Below, one piece after another: positions 1 to 13,200 of a stretch of 64,000 bases of DNA; within the stretch, counting starts at the first letter, position 1; the number at the start of each line of letters is the position of its first letter. The DNA is taken from contig OY744605.1 of the NCBI GenBank assembly GCA_963556255.1, forward strand, positions 40,206,108 to 40,270,107, given 5' to 3'. Origin of the DNA: Allolobophora icterica. Its lineage: Eukaryota > Annelida > Clitellata > Crassiclitellata > Lumbricidae. Position numbers and translations under genes: made by a program. Below the pieces are notes generated by a model. The model ran no database searches. It was given only the letters and a program-made list of their open reading frames with translations, and had not been told where the DNA came from.

Positions 1-69
1 GAGAACGGAATTTTCTGGAGCGGATTTTAGAGCCTGCTTGAAAAGCAATCCATTTGTGGGTATGATAAC

Positions 70-330
70 CACGTGTCTAGATTTTGAATGTAAATGCACA
101 CGTATTTTATTTTTATAGCGACCGTTTGACCTCAACCCTGCTAATTTTTTAATAAATTGATCAGGTGATATCTTTCATCACCGCTGCCCGTTTATGGATG
201 CCATGCTATTTGTGTTTGCAGAGAATCCCCAAACCCCAATCAGCTCCACTGAAGCTCCGCTGGATCCCTGAAATCTATTTTCAAAGTGAAAACAAAATTA
301 TTTGTGTGAATCTAATGCAGAATATTTTCC
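70..330 (+). repeat. Partial copy of dispersed repeat R1
   Basis: Positions 113-200 match positions 22384-22480 by eye: both read a TATAGCGA start, then CCCTGCTAAT, an AATTGATC/AATTAATC-like segment and CACCGCTG. The upstream TGTAAATG.ACAC stretch also matches. A third copy of the family lies at about 6900-7790. No coding sequence is evident, and the family type (SINE or DNA element) is unknown. Confidence 0.5.
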
Positions 331-632
331 GAATTTCAAGGAGATTGGCCTCCTAGTTCATTTGACTGCTTTAGATTATTATTATTATTATTCGTTTATT
401 ATCTGCACACGTTTTCACACTGCAGCATGGTACAAAGCACAAGATGCCAGCTATCAACAGATAAAATGTTTGACATTAGGAGCCAGGCCAGTTTACCGGG
501 TTCGTAGCGAATCCTGAATAGCCGAAATGGTATTATCGCCGAGAGCATGTGGATGTGTGCAAAAAGAAAACCGAAAAAAATATTTTAACAAGTCGGGGTT
601 TGTTCCCAATCTGCCCTCCTCGTCCTAGTTGG

Positions 633-760
633 TCAGCTGCACTGGCATCCTGTAGAATTCAGAATAAGATTTAAACTGGCCTGTCTGACCTATTAAACCT
701 TTGCCATGAGTACTCCTATCTACCTCCAACCCATATATCCTTTCCTGCAGCCTGTGATTA
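633..760 (+). mobile_element. LINE reverse transcriptase C-terminal relic
   Basis: Translation from about 635 gives QLHWHPVEFRIRFKLACLTY, which matches the conserved 'LHWLPV..RI.FK' block after the RT domain in CR1/L2/Jockey-type LINEs. A stop codon follows directly, so this is a dead fragment. The rest of 1-1204 holds no exon I can support, so the URB1 start exon was not found here. Confidence 0.55.
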
Positions 761-1204
761 CCACACGTCTTCATCAACAATGACTAAGATAAAACTACAA
801 AAGTGCCAAACAAGTACTGGCTTCTCACACACCCACATGTTCTCCACATTCTATGTGTGCACCTTGGCATTGTCCAGATCAAAAAAGGTTTTTCTCTTGC
901 TATCTTGTGTTACTTGATTACTTACGCCTTACTTATTCATTGGATAATTGCTCTCGGCTACCATTATTACCCTACCTTTAATTGAGAGCTGTATCTTAAA
1001 TTACTTACTTTCCATACCGTGCATTACCTACCTTGCCTATGGTATTTCATAGATTATTTTACTGGCTGATAGAATATTCTTAACAACAATCTGCAAACTC
1101 TACAAGATGTCAATAAATGAAGCAGCTGTGTGTTGCATTCAAACGGATTTGGACTATGTTGAAGTGAATAAGATTATCAGTAGGCTTACCGTTGTTATGT
1201 TTAG

Positions 1205-4200
1205 GATTGGAGAAGTTCATAGACCAAGCAAAACAATATCCAGATGACAATGACTTCGACATTGTTGACGACTTCTGTCGTGTGTCAGCTGATTGCTCTG
1301 ACATTCTGAAACTTCTTTCTAATGAACCGTTCAAGACAAATGAGGTGGGAATGTTAGTTAGCTAGCTATCTGGATATTTATGTATATAGCATTTGCTAAC
1401 AGCCTCTTGAAGGCATTTATTATCAGCATCTACATGTATGATGTTGTTTAATTTCTGACTGAGCACTGGGCTTTGAATGGTCACTGTCGAGGGCTCAAGA
1501 TGGTGCTAAGCAACAATTATTATATAATTTGAAAGTTATACAAGCAGTCTTGTCTTTAGGTAAAACCACAATCTACAAAACTGAAAACAAATATTTCCTT
1601 CAACTACTGAACTTTAGTTTAGTTTAAATAGTCAGTCCTGAACTTTACAACCTGTAGTGGAGACAGAACTGTAACCAAATGTTATAGTTATGTGCTCACA
1701 ATAGATGTTCTAGGTAAGTACTGTAAACAAGTATTTAGGTAGCAGATGTAACCACCCTGCATTGCTGTGCTTTACCCTAATGTGCTAACACTAAAACAAC
1801 AGTTACTTGTAAGATTTAATTGCCAAGGGTCACTCTTCTTGCTTTCTGACATCTTGTATTTCATGATGGCACACTATCTTCACCCATTGAAGGTAGTGCT
1901 GCAGGTAAAAGAAAGCTGAGGATGTGAAACTATCCCAATTTAAGTTACTGTATAATGGGTTAAGATCCAAATTTATTCCAAAGGTAGGTTTAGCAAATGT
2001 TTAATTTAGTGGTTAATATTCTTAACTTAAGACCTTGGTACTTAACAAATTGAAAAACCTTTATATAAAAACACAGTAAATAATGAACTAATTGGCTTTA
2101 TAGATGGAAATCATGATTAATTACTTGATTGGAAAGCTGATTTCTTGATTGCTGTTAAAGGCCTTCCTAGTCGTCGAATGCCTTCAACTGATTCTTATGC
2201 GCGTGGCAAATGATCTCAAGAAATATCGGCAAGCAATACATGGACTTATTCGTCAAATGTTGACCTCGGTTGTTGCATCAAAGATCAGCCGACTTTTAGC
2301 CATGAAGAATAAATCAAGTCACATCAAGGCCGTCCTTCGACTCATGATGGCCGGTGTGATGCAAGGCCCTTGGGCTGCCAGAGAGGTCATGACCTGGGTT
2401 GAAGTAAATTCTTCAAGCCTCGTGCCTCTCTTAAATCGAAAGGATGTGAATGTGAGTTTATTTTTTCTTACTGTAAATGCTTTCTGGTGTGAATCTGCAA
2501 TGGAGCAGTATTAACTATTCATGTAAATTTGGCAGAATTCTGTTGATCTGAGTAGTGCTGTAGTTTACCCTCAGATTCATTCTTCACTGAGCTTTAGTAC
2601 TGTCAGTTGCTAGTTGTGACAATGGTTTTTTGATAAGTTTCAGATCATTGCCATTTGAATACTACTGATACTTTGGGAACGAGGAGACTTCTTGACATGG
2701 TGGTCTGTGTGATAGCGTCTCTGGTCTCTCTGTCAACCAGACTCGGATCTCCAGTGGACGTTTCACTCTGGACAACTCCTATGATGCGATGCAACACTTA
2801 TGAATAAACTGGTGTTCTACGTTTGGCTTTAGAGTAGCACTTTAGAAATTTTGAGATTATGAATACGGTGCTTGATCTGCACCCCAACAGTTGCAAGTTC
2901 GAATCTGCCAAACGTAGGCACTGTCACAGCGCTGGGCAAGTAGTTTGCACGCCCATGCCTCTGTCACCAAGCAGTATAACATGGTACCAGCACAAGCTGG
3001 GAAATAACACCATCATGTCTCAGCTTACATGTATTTGTGATTTCTACTTATTCAGTGAATTTATGTTTGTTTGTTTGTTTTGGATATAACGTTTCCAAAG
3101 GTTAAAATCTGTTTTAGCGTTAAACTCTGTGTTGTATTTGTCTGTATGTTGATTATTTTGTAGGATGAGGAAGACGTGAAGACATGTCTGGTAGAATTCA
3201 TTGTTTCGCTTCTTACGTGTGAGGACAGCTCAATTGTCAAGAGACTTCTTGAAGTTACAGGTAACTCTGTTTTAGCAGATCTAAGATGCTTTGAGTAGAC
3301 TATTGCCAGTTTTGGATTGTCTAGCACTTTTTACTAAGCGGTGACCAAGAGCTACAGAAGTTTTTTGCTAAGAATAGATTAGAGGCGTTTTCAGAGTTTC
3401 AGTTTTAATGCAACCACAGTTGAAACTTTGCAATTTGTTTTGGGACACATGTGAAATAGTTAGAGGGAGAAATCACAATTATTGGTTACACCAGTAACCT
3501 CTTTGGACTGAATTCTAACTGTTTTCTAGGTTTTGTTGTTGTCTTCTTCGCCATCAGAATCAGAATATGTGAATTGTTGTTTGTCACAGGATTTTTGAAT
3601 AAAATTATGGTTGATTTACATGGTGATCGGGCATCTGTGATTGTTCTCTTCATCTCAGCATTGCACAAAAGGGTGAGCTTAGGTGTTGTTTCGGTTAACA
3701 GATTATCAAAGACTGTCATGATTATAGTTTTTTAGGGTTTTGCATGATTTAAGTAATGGGAGTGCTCAATAGTGTAGTGGTTAGCACTCTGGACTTTCAA
3801 TCGAGAGGTCAGAGGTTCCAATCCCGTCAGAGCAGAAATTTGGTTCGAGATTTCTGCTTCACCTGGGCCCCTAGGCAACTCAGTTATAATGGGAAGATGA
3901 AACGGTGAGGGAGAGGACTGGCGGCCGCCCTCAAATGTCGAGGCTTAGAAAGTGAAGTCGCTAACACTTCATACCAATGGCTGCTTAAGGGACTGGTCTT
4001 CTTCTTCTTCTAAGTAATTCTAAGCTGCTGTTATATCATATCCATTTATTTGTTTGGTTTGGAGACTAATTATTGAAATGATTGTAATTCTGCTTTTTAA
4101 AGCTTTTATTGCTGTGCTTGAAATTTGTGGACAGATGCTTTATTTCTTGTTTCCAATGTTTAGGTCGTGTGTAATCCAGTTATAAACAAAACGTCTAAAA

Positions 4201-7200
4201 TACGTCTCTTTCATGAGCAAACACTGGTGGATATAACTAAACTGTATCGTTGGACTGGTCCAAAACACTGGAAGGAAATGAACAAGGTTAAAGGCGTCAA
4301 GAAAAAGGCTGAAGATGTGTCTGCAGAAGATTTGATTCAGGTAAGAACAGAGATTTTTTTAAATGTTGAAAGGTCACTGATGAAAATTTGTTTTTGGATA
4401 ATCTATGAAGTCTCAGTTGTTACATAAAGGATGAGTTTTTTACTCAGTCTTGCTTGTCTTACTGACTGCCTTGTATATAATATTTAGCTGCAATTGTATG
4501 ATACCTTGTAAAATACTGTCTAAAATTTGACTTTCTTTTGTATTAAACTTGCATGTGGTTTTCCATTGAAGTGGTTGATCTTGATGAGTTGCTATTTAGT
4601 AGTTTACATATGGTTGATAGTCTAAAGAACGACTCTTTGAAATTACATTTTGAATTCTTGTAACAATTGCAACGTCTTCCTTTCTCAGAAGGCATAATTG
4701 ATGCATGAGGAATTCAGTGATTTTATTAGTACATGGGAGAATCCAAATGTTAATTGAGTTTTAAGGTTCTAGAATGAAATGCATAGAATTAATACATGAA
4801 ATGAAAAAGTGAATATTCTATTAAAATTATATGGCTTTGTAGTTTGAACTGTCGAGTATTACATCGGATCAAAAAGCAGTACGAGAAGCAGCGCATACTT
4901 TGCTCATGGAGCTCTGCTGTTCTGTCAAGAATGGCATTAACTTTTACGATAAAACATTTGGTACATCTGGGCAGTAAGTACTATGAATTATTACTCAATC
5001 AATAACATCTTTTTAAATGACCTGGTGTATTGATATTATGATGCATAATATATTTGCCTGAACTAGACAACAGTTTTTCTATATAGATAATAATTGATAA
5101 GATCATTTTTTTGGTTGGGTTAATTAATGTACAAAGTTGTTTGAAGACCTACTCAATGAATTGAGTAGAATAAAACAATAGAAAATGCAGGGCAAAATGG
5201 CGCAACGAAAATAAGTCTACAGAGACAATCGGTGCCAGGAAAATAAACAGCTTTTGCAAAGTTGTTTGAAGACAAAAGAGCTGGACAGCATTCTCCAAAC
5301 TTCAATACAGCAGGACCTTGATGGGTTTCCAGTAGGCTGTTTGAATGGGTAGTTTGATTAAACACAAATGTTATTTTTAAGCTGAGTCTAAATTTAAAAC
5401 TAATGAAGTTAAGTTTAACTGAAATTTGTTAATTTTATTTTCTGGTTTTAGCGATAGTTGTATGATGCATGCATACAAGAAAGTTAACTAGGAATTATTT
5501 TTATAGTTTATTTCAAATTATTTACATCATTACGTAAAGAAAATGTGGCAAGTTACCCATGCATATCCTAAGTTTTGAAAGGTGCTATATAAATTTTCAT
5601 AAATGCCCGTACTTTATTGTAAATCTGACTGTGTAACTTTCGTAATCAGAAACATGAATCACATTCTGACGACCTTTCTGAATGCGATCCGCAAACCGAG
5701 CGAGGATCCTTTGACTGTTGAATTGGTTGCTGGCATTCTTAAGTCATGTCCTGACCAGCTTCACTTCTACCTGCCATCTCTGCATCAGTCCTGTTTGCCA
5801 CGATGCTCCAACAATTGGCTGCAGAGTGCTGCGTTTGTTAGAAAGGTTTGTACTCAAATATGATCAAACTGGATTCTGTGATTGGTTAGATCATTTGTTG
5901 GTTCTGGTCTTGATAAAGTAAGCTGTCAATGAAAGGAAAAGATCTATTGGATTTGGCTGTTTTGCATGCATAGCAATGCATCTGTTTTGTCATCTACAGA
6001 CAGCTTTGTCCTCTTTTGTGATATTATTATTATTAGAAATGCACATTCTTGTGTTGTACTGACCGCTAAGTAGGCCTACTGTACTTGTATAACTAGGATT
6101 AGATTAGCAGTTTTATGATTAAGGTTGCAATTCATACATGGCGCTAATATCTAATCTAGTCTGGGGAATAGCGAACTGAAGAACATTGTTACAAAAGTAT
6201 CATTTAATCAAACAGCGTTACTGAGCCCACTCGCATCACACGTATCAGTATTATTAGAATACAAATGTTATGATTAAAAATAATAATAATAATAATAAAT
6301 AAATTTACTTATCTCTATTTCATTGTTTAAGCTGTCTAGTCAGTCGTCTCCTTCAGGCATCCTCTCGTTCCGTCCCTACGCTCGCTTGCTCTGGTCAGCG
6401 TCCTTCCAGCTTCTCGTCCAAGATCTGACTGACTTCTCTGCCTGCGGTCCTACCACTTAAACCTTCTCTGGCTCTCTAGCTAATCTCTTCCTTCAAATAC
6501 CACTAACTCCATCTGCCTACAGACCAGCCTGTCAGACCAGCTCTCCTTTGGGTAACCAGCCAACCAGTATGTACCTTGTTCTAATTATAAAAATCTATCT
6601 CCAAAAATTGCCTGGCCACTTCTATAACTATCACTACTGCCAGCAATGTCCAGACAGCCTAGCAACTCCAAGTGACTAAATGCATCCCAGCTATCCTCAG
6701 GTCCAGTGCACTATACATACCTCTGGCCAAGTCCCTAAGCTGTGGACTAATAACGGCTGCTCTCAAATTACCAGCCAGACAGAGACCTGTTTCCCTTCAG
6801 AGATATTTTTATATACACACTCTTGCAAACATGTATTTCATATCTGTGCAACTACAACTGCAATGATCCCCAGCTCTGTTATATATGTATCGAGGTAAGT
6901 CTTTATAAAGTGGGGCTGTGAAACGTTTGCCTTTCAAAGGCTTTAGGTCCAGGATTTAGTTAATTAAAATGAGGCTAAGATACAAAAGTAAAATTAGAGA
7001 ACACATAGCCTTACTGACTGACTTCCTCCCAGTGACCCTGACGTACATGTGGGTAATGCTTTGTCTCATGCCTGGAGTCATTCGGGAAATGAGGCATCTA
7101 TTCATCAATCAACTAAAACTTTGCCAAGAGTATCTAATCTAGGGATTGACCGGAAAGGGATTTTCCACCGGAAACCGGAACCGAGTATTTGGATGAACTA

Positions 7201-10200
7201 TTTGCCGGAAACGAACCGGTACCATTTGTTCTATATGCGAAGCTTCACATTTTCAAATTTTCATGTTGTTGTAGCTAGCCCTAAATTAGCGCTACAATAT
7301 GCGACGCCATTTTCGGATCAGTTAATAGTTAATACATTTCAAGAAAATGGAATTGAATTCAATGGATGTTTAATTGTTTTAAGGCTGAACATTAATAATT
7401 TTATATACGTAAGTTTATTAAATAAATTTCTGAAAGAAACAAATTTTTTGCAACTATTTGCGTCTACAATATTTGCCGAGGCGAATACTTCCGGAAACGG
7501 GATTTCCGGCCGAACCGAGTATCCGAAACGGTTTCCGGTCAATCCCTAATCTAATCGCACAGCGGCCCCATAAGTTCGATATATCTGCAAGTCAATAGTT
7601 CGATAAGGACTGAAGAATGCATCTCAGTTAGTGAAACTTTGATGTGTGCAAGTACGATAAAACAGAATTATATCTGTATGTGTTTGCATTGGTGTATTTG
7701 GTTGTGGTCTGGCCATTGACCTTTGACATGGCCAGAAGTTTTAAATGTTACAGTTTATATACCGAAGTTACACTGTAAATAGTGATTGCTGTTTTCTACA
7801 GTTCTGTAATGTAAGAAAGTGTGAATTATGAATATTAACATTAATGTTAATAAATGTTGTGATATTTCTGGCAGATATACGAGAAACAGCCGTTGGTCTC
7901 ACCAGCTGTTAAGTTTTTCTCAACAGTTCCAGCTGAAGAACTCGTGGCAATGACAGTATCTACTGTGCTGCCACCTACTGACTTATGGTCATGCTTCAAA
8001 GAAGCCATGATGGTATGATTCAGACTTTAAAGATTAAGTCTTTTCAATTAAATGACTTAATTAGAAGTTCACACAGCTGGAATTTTGGTTAAGTCAAATC
8101 AGGAAAGAGAACTTTGATGCAATTTATACAATTTTAGCTCTAGTTCAAACTAGACAGCTGTGACCTTAGGATAAGACTTTGCTTGGACTGTCAAGCTAAA
8201 GGCTTAATGTGACAATTATGGTTGCTATGTCAAGATTAAAGCATAGTATGAGAATGTGAGAATGGGGCGTGGTGGCTCAGTGGTAAGTTCGGCACCTTGT
8301 GACCGGAGGGTTGCAGGTTCGAATCCCACTCTAGCCGCTGCGTACGGACCTTGGGCAAGTCCTTCACTCGCGATTGCTCGTGGCGCTTCGGCGTGAAAAC
8401 TCCGACACAGTATCAAATGCTGTAGTCGGGAGCGCCTATGAGTAGTAGTAGACTTGAGGAGGCGCTATAGAAATATCCTAAATAAAATAAATATAAATAA
8501 ATAAAAAATTCCAAACGCAGGTTTTGAGAACTAAGCCTACACCTGAAAACTCTGATTTGCTAAGAATTGTATTGAACAAAGTGATATATGCATGCACAGT
8601 TGAATGAATGTGATGAGTTGTGTGCAAGTAAATGAAAAAGCTTACTGTTGAGTTAGATGTAAAAAGACAGGAATCTCCAATTAGTGATCATTTTGCTGTT
8701 TTGTTCTTTTTTAGATGTCTTGGTTGCCAGTTGTGAATGAATCATTGTCTCTTGTGTCTGTCATCATCAAGCGTTTATCAGCCACTATTAAATGGATTCG
8801 GAAACTGGTGGCAGATGGCGCCAGTGGCTGCTGTGATTTCGATCAGTTTATGACTCTCGTTACTGAGGCCTTTGTTAAGGTAAACTGATTTGGAAGTTGT
8901 GTTCGTATCTTCAGATGTGTGGCTCATTGTGCAGTTGATGGATTTCTGTGCTTGTATCTGGATTTTTTAACTAGTAGATCTACTACAGAAATCAATCTGA
9001 GGTTCATGCTACTTTGGTCTTTAAGTGGACAAAGGTGCAAGATGTATATGTACAAGATGCATTTATGTCTTGATATTTGTGTAATACCTGAAGAACCTGA
9101 CAAAAATGGTGTTTTTAATGATACTTGAGTTATTTTTTTATTTGTGTACATGCAAACAATTTCAACATCCCTGTTTATAAACACAGTGACAGTGCTCTAG
9201 CATTCATAATATTGTATTGTATCTGAACATTTATAAAGTGTCTCTCACAGTGTTCGCGAATCAGAGCTGCTCGTAATATAGCTAGAATTTGTATGCAACA
9301 GTGGTGATTAGCGACTCTCATAGTGTTCCTCGCTAACTAAAATGATTGACGTTATAAACTATATCAGTACCTTGCCTTACCTTTGGTTACCTTTTACCTG
9401 CCTTGCTTTGTTTTGGTGTACCTTGCATTACTTTATCTTTTCTTACTTTTTGAGGCAAAAAATTTTGACCAGTTTGTGAAGTTATACAGATACACATTTA
9501 AGCAAAACACAACAGTAGTCTTGCACATTTTGTTTGCTTTTGGTGACATTCTGTTCATTATGGTAGATAACTTCTCTGTAGAAGTTGCTTTATTGGATTA
9601 GATTAAGTAAGGTTAATTAGCTGCTAAGCTTAATTATCAGTGTTTGTTCTGGACGGTTTTAATATACAGCATTGAAACTTATCTTTTTGTAAGTTCTTCT
9701 CCACTTGCTTTGAATACTGACCGGTACAGTTGGACTCGGTCTGAAGCTATTTAAGTCAGTTTCTTGGATATCTTTAGGAATTGCCATCTCTAGAGGCTCT
9801 GACTGAAAGTTGGAATTCAATCATATCTTCTGTTTCACCTGAAAAGAGCAACAAGAAGCAGACAGTTACTGACAGTTCTAATGAAACGCCAGAAGGTAAC
9901 AATAAGAATTTATTTCAGTTTACACTGCCAACAGTCAAGTGTTCATCATAATCTGATTTCCGTATTTTTTTACAATCTGAGACTTGCTCTTTGCAGTTGT
10001 TTAGTTTTTAAAGTATTGTTTTATGAACTGTATTGGTGTATCATCCTGGATGTCTGCCTTTCCTACATGTACATAGTTTCATCCACTCAACTTGTGGTGT
10101 AATTCACTTGTGATCTGAAGTTTCATTTGTATAGCACTGTCTGCAGTAATTAGCTCCAATCAGTTTTAAATGCTGCTGTTTGGCTGATCAGTGGCATGCC

Positions 10201-13200
10201 TAGGATTGGTCATATATACACTTTCATGTGGAAGGATCTGCACTGGTTACTTATGCAAAAGCGCACTGAGTTTAAGATTACGATTATGGTTCAGTTACGT
10301 ACCTACACTTCAGTTTCTAAATCTAAACTGTTTCTGCACTGGTGAGAAATGTTTATTTTGTTAGTGTGCAACACAGGCGATTGAAAGATGTACTTGAAAT
10401 TAATTCTCTTGAGAACTTACTCCTGTGTAATTTGAGATTGATGTTGTTGTTATAGTTCTTCCGTGCGTGCCTGTGTTGAACCAATTGAGTCTCATCTTAC
10501 AACTTCTTTGTGGCTACTACAACCTCTTTCCAGAAGTCTGTCGTCAGCGTCCCATAGACTTCTCCAGTCTGCTGGATGGCCTAAGCAAAGCCAGGAAACA
10601 TTCTTCTGATGAACCGACAAACGAGGATAACATGTTGTATTTATACATTCTGCAACTGTTGTCTGTGTCCAACATTCAGTTGGAAGACCTTTTACAAGAG
10701 GTAAGATGGTTTTGAGATGGTGGCAATGGCACTAGAGATATAGTAATAGTGATGACAACAATGGAAATGGAAACTAATTAAGTAGTTTGTGTATTTGAAC
10801 TTGATAAAAATATTTAACTGGAATATTCAGTATTTTGAGCACTAGCACAGTAGGTTGCTCATCTGATGACCATTACGTTTGTTGTTTTGACTGTTTAGAC
10901 ATTTCCTGGCAGGCCGAGCATTTTTGCTTCACTTCTAGAGATCTTGATTGCCATCGAGTCATACCGCAGCGATCAGCTGAGAAGTATCGTCTACCATCTT
11001 ATCGCTAAAGTAAAAACATTGATCAGTTGACTTTTTCACATATGCTGTACATTAGTATTTATTATGCCATTTTATTTTATATTGGGATAGGGAAATTGGT
11101 TAACCAGCCTCCAGGCAAAGAAACTCTTACTTAGTCAACATTTCAGTACTAAATGAGTAAATTGTTATTTTAAGATGTTGTTACCAATTGTGTTAAAACA
11201 TAACTGTCTTTATGTTAAAATAGTCGGTGTGTTTACAGTTAATGAGTAAATTGGTATATAAATATTTTATTACCGAACATGTTGAGACACTAAGCTGCTT
11301 GATTGTAAACATAACTGTTCTATATTAACACTTTAACGTCGAGCGTGTACTAAAAGTATCTTGGAAACCTATGCAGCTTGTCGTAAAAGTGTTAAGAGAG
11401 CTTTTTTATAAAATCCTCTTTGCAGCTGATGGGCAGCTGTTCCCGGTTTAAAGATAACGTGGAAGAAATAGAAATCTGGTTGAACCATTTGATGTGCGTT
11501 GATTCCGAAAAGAGACCTGCCTGTCTTGATCTCTTTGTTTCTTCCATCAGAAGAGTTCTGAAGGATTCCTCAACTCACACCTCAAAGGACATAAGGCAAA
11601 TAACGTCATTTAGTAGCTTAGTTCCAGTTGTGCTGGAACGAGCAACTGGCCAAGGTAAGCACAATTTCTGTATATAATGTTTATAATGTATGTGATATGA
11701 GCATTTGTGCTTCTGCTTTAAGATAGCTCCTTAGGTCTTTGGCACATGACGAAGCATTTGTGTGGAACTGTGCATGTGTGTAGGGTGTTGTCTCTTATAA
11801 TGTGCTGTTACAACATGAATTTGAATAATATAGCGGAACTCAACTTTGTTACTAGCATGTCCTCTTCATCTTAAACACAGCATCTGATAAGGCTGTGTAA
11901 GACGACACTTATTGGAGGTTTCGGCATACTTATCTATGTATCTAGACATTTATTGTACTGCATTTAAGAATGCTGTATTATGCAAATATAATGTAACTGA
12001 ACAATTATGGATACCTCTTAAAGGCACTCGTCGCTAATGAATGATGTTAAGTTAAGTTTCTTTTGGAACACTTTCATCTGCAAGTAAATATAAACAACAT
12101 GAGCTCCTGTATTAGTGCTTATGTAATTGCAACAGACAGATGGTGATAGCAAGGCTTGTGGAGAGAATTGAGGGACATCTGTTCTCTGTAACAAATGTCC
12201 TTGAAAAGACAATCATAGCATGTGGAATGCGGAAAATGTAACAGAATGAAAGCTTTTATATCTGTTGTAAAGCAGCTTTTGATTTACTGTTACTGAACTG
12301 AATATAGTTTGAGTGTGATGATTTTCTTAATATTTTGTTGTTGTGTTACATTTTCAGATCAGTTTATTGATGGAATTCTTGTTGATATTCTTTACTTGCA
12401 ACGGGCTCCACTGGTGTTTTGCGAACTGGTTAGCCAGTCTTCAGTTCAACTGCCAAGATTGAGGACATTGATTAACAGATTCCTGCCTAAAAAGGTTTGC
12501 AGATCAACTGATTTCTTATTTTTTCAGCAACTAACAATAAAAACGTTAATTACAATTAGGTTTATTAATCATAAGCCACTTATTAATAACGGTAATCATA
12601 ACAGTCTTGTTATGAGGCATTCTTTATATAGCTGCTAAAGCCAGTATTATAAGTTTGTGGTATACCTAATTCATAATTATTTACAACAGTAGACAAACTT
12701 CATAATGCCAGAAATTTGTAATACTGCTATATCTGGAAGCCAGATTGAGAACTGCCTTATGACGAGAGTCATGCTATAATGAGTTTTTCTTCTGTGTTCT
12801 GCCCTTAGACAGGTCCAAGAATTAAATGATGTCATTCTCCTCTATTTTGTGTCTTTACCTTAATTTCTTTCAGTTTATTTTATATATAAGTGAATTATTT
12901 TTGGAATCATATGCCCAAAAATGTTATAGTAGAATTTGTGTTATTAATGAAGCAGTTACTTGTATGTAGTGCATTAATGATAGCTGCATGCTAATTCTGT
13001 AACTTCATTGTCCATGTACGTATGTTAAGTGCCAACAAGTGCTATAAGGTTGCATGTTACGTTGTCCCCACTGTGATCAGTTGCATGTTACTGGTGATTG
13101 TTATTTGTAATTACTTATGTTTTGTTAAAAAGTCTAAAGTCAAATAATACTTGAGAAAAATATTTTTGATTTGGTTCTTAACATGTTTGTTTTATCTTGT

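Noticed and set aside
7049..7549. 166-codon open frame
   Set aside because: It spans a repeat copy and a MITE with clear ends and duplication; no protein similarity seen.
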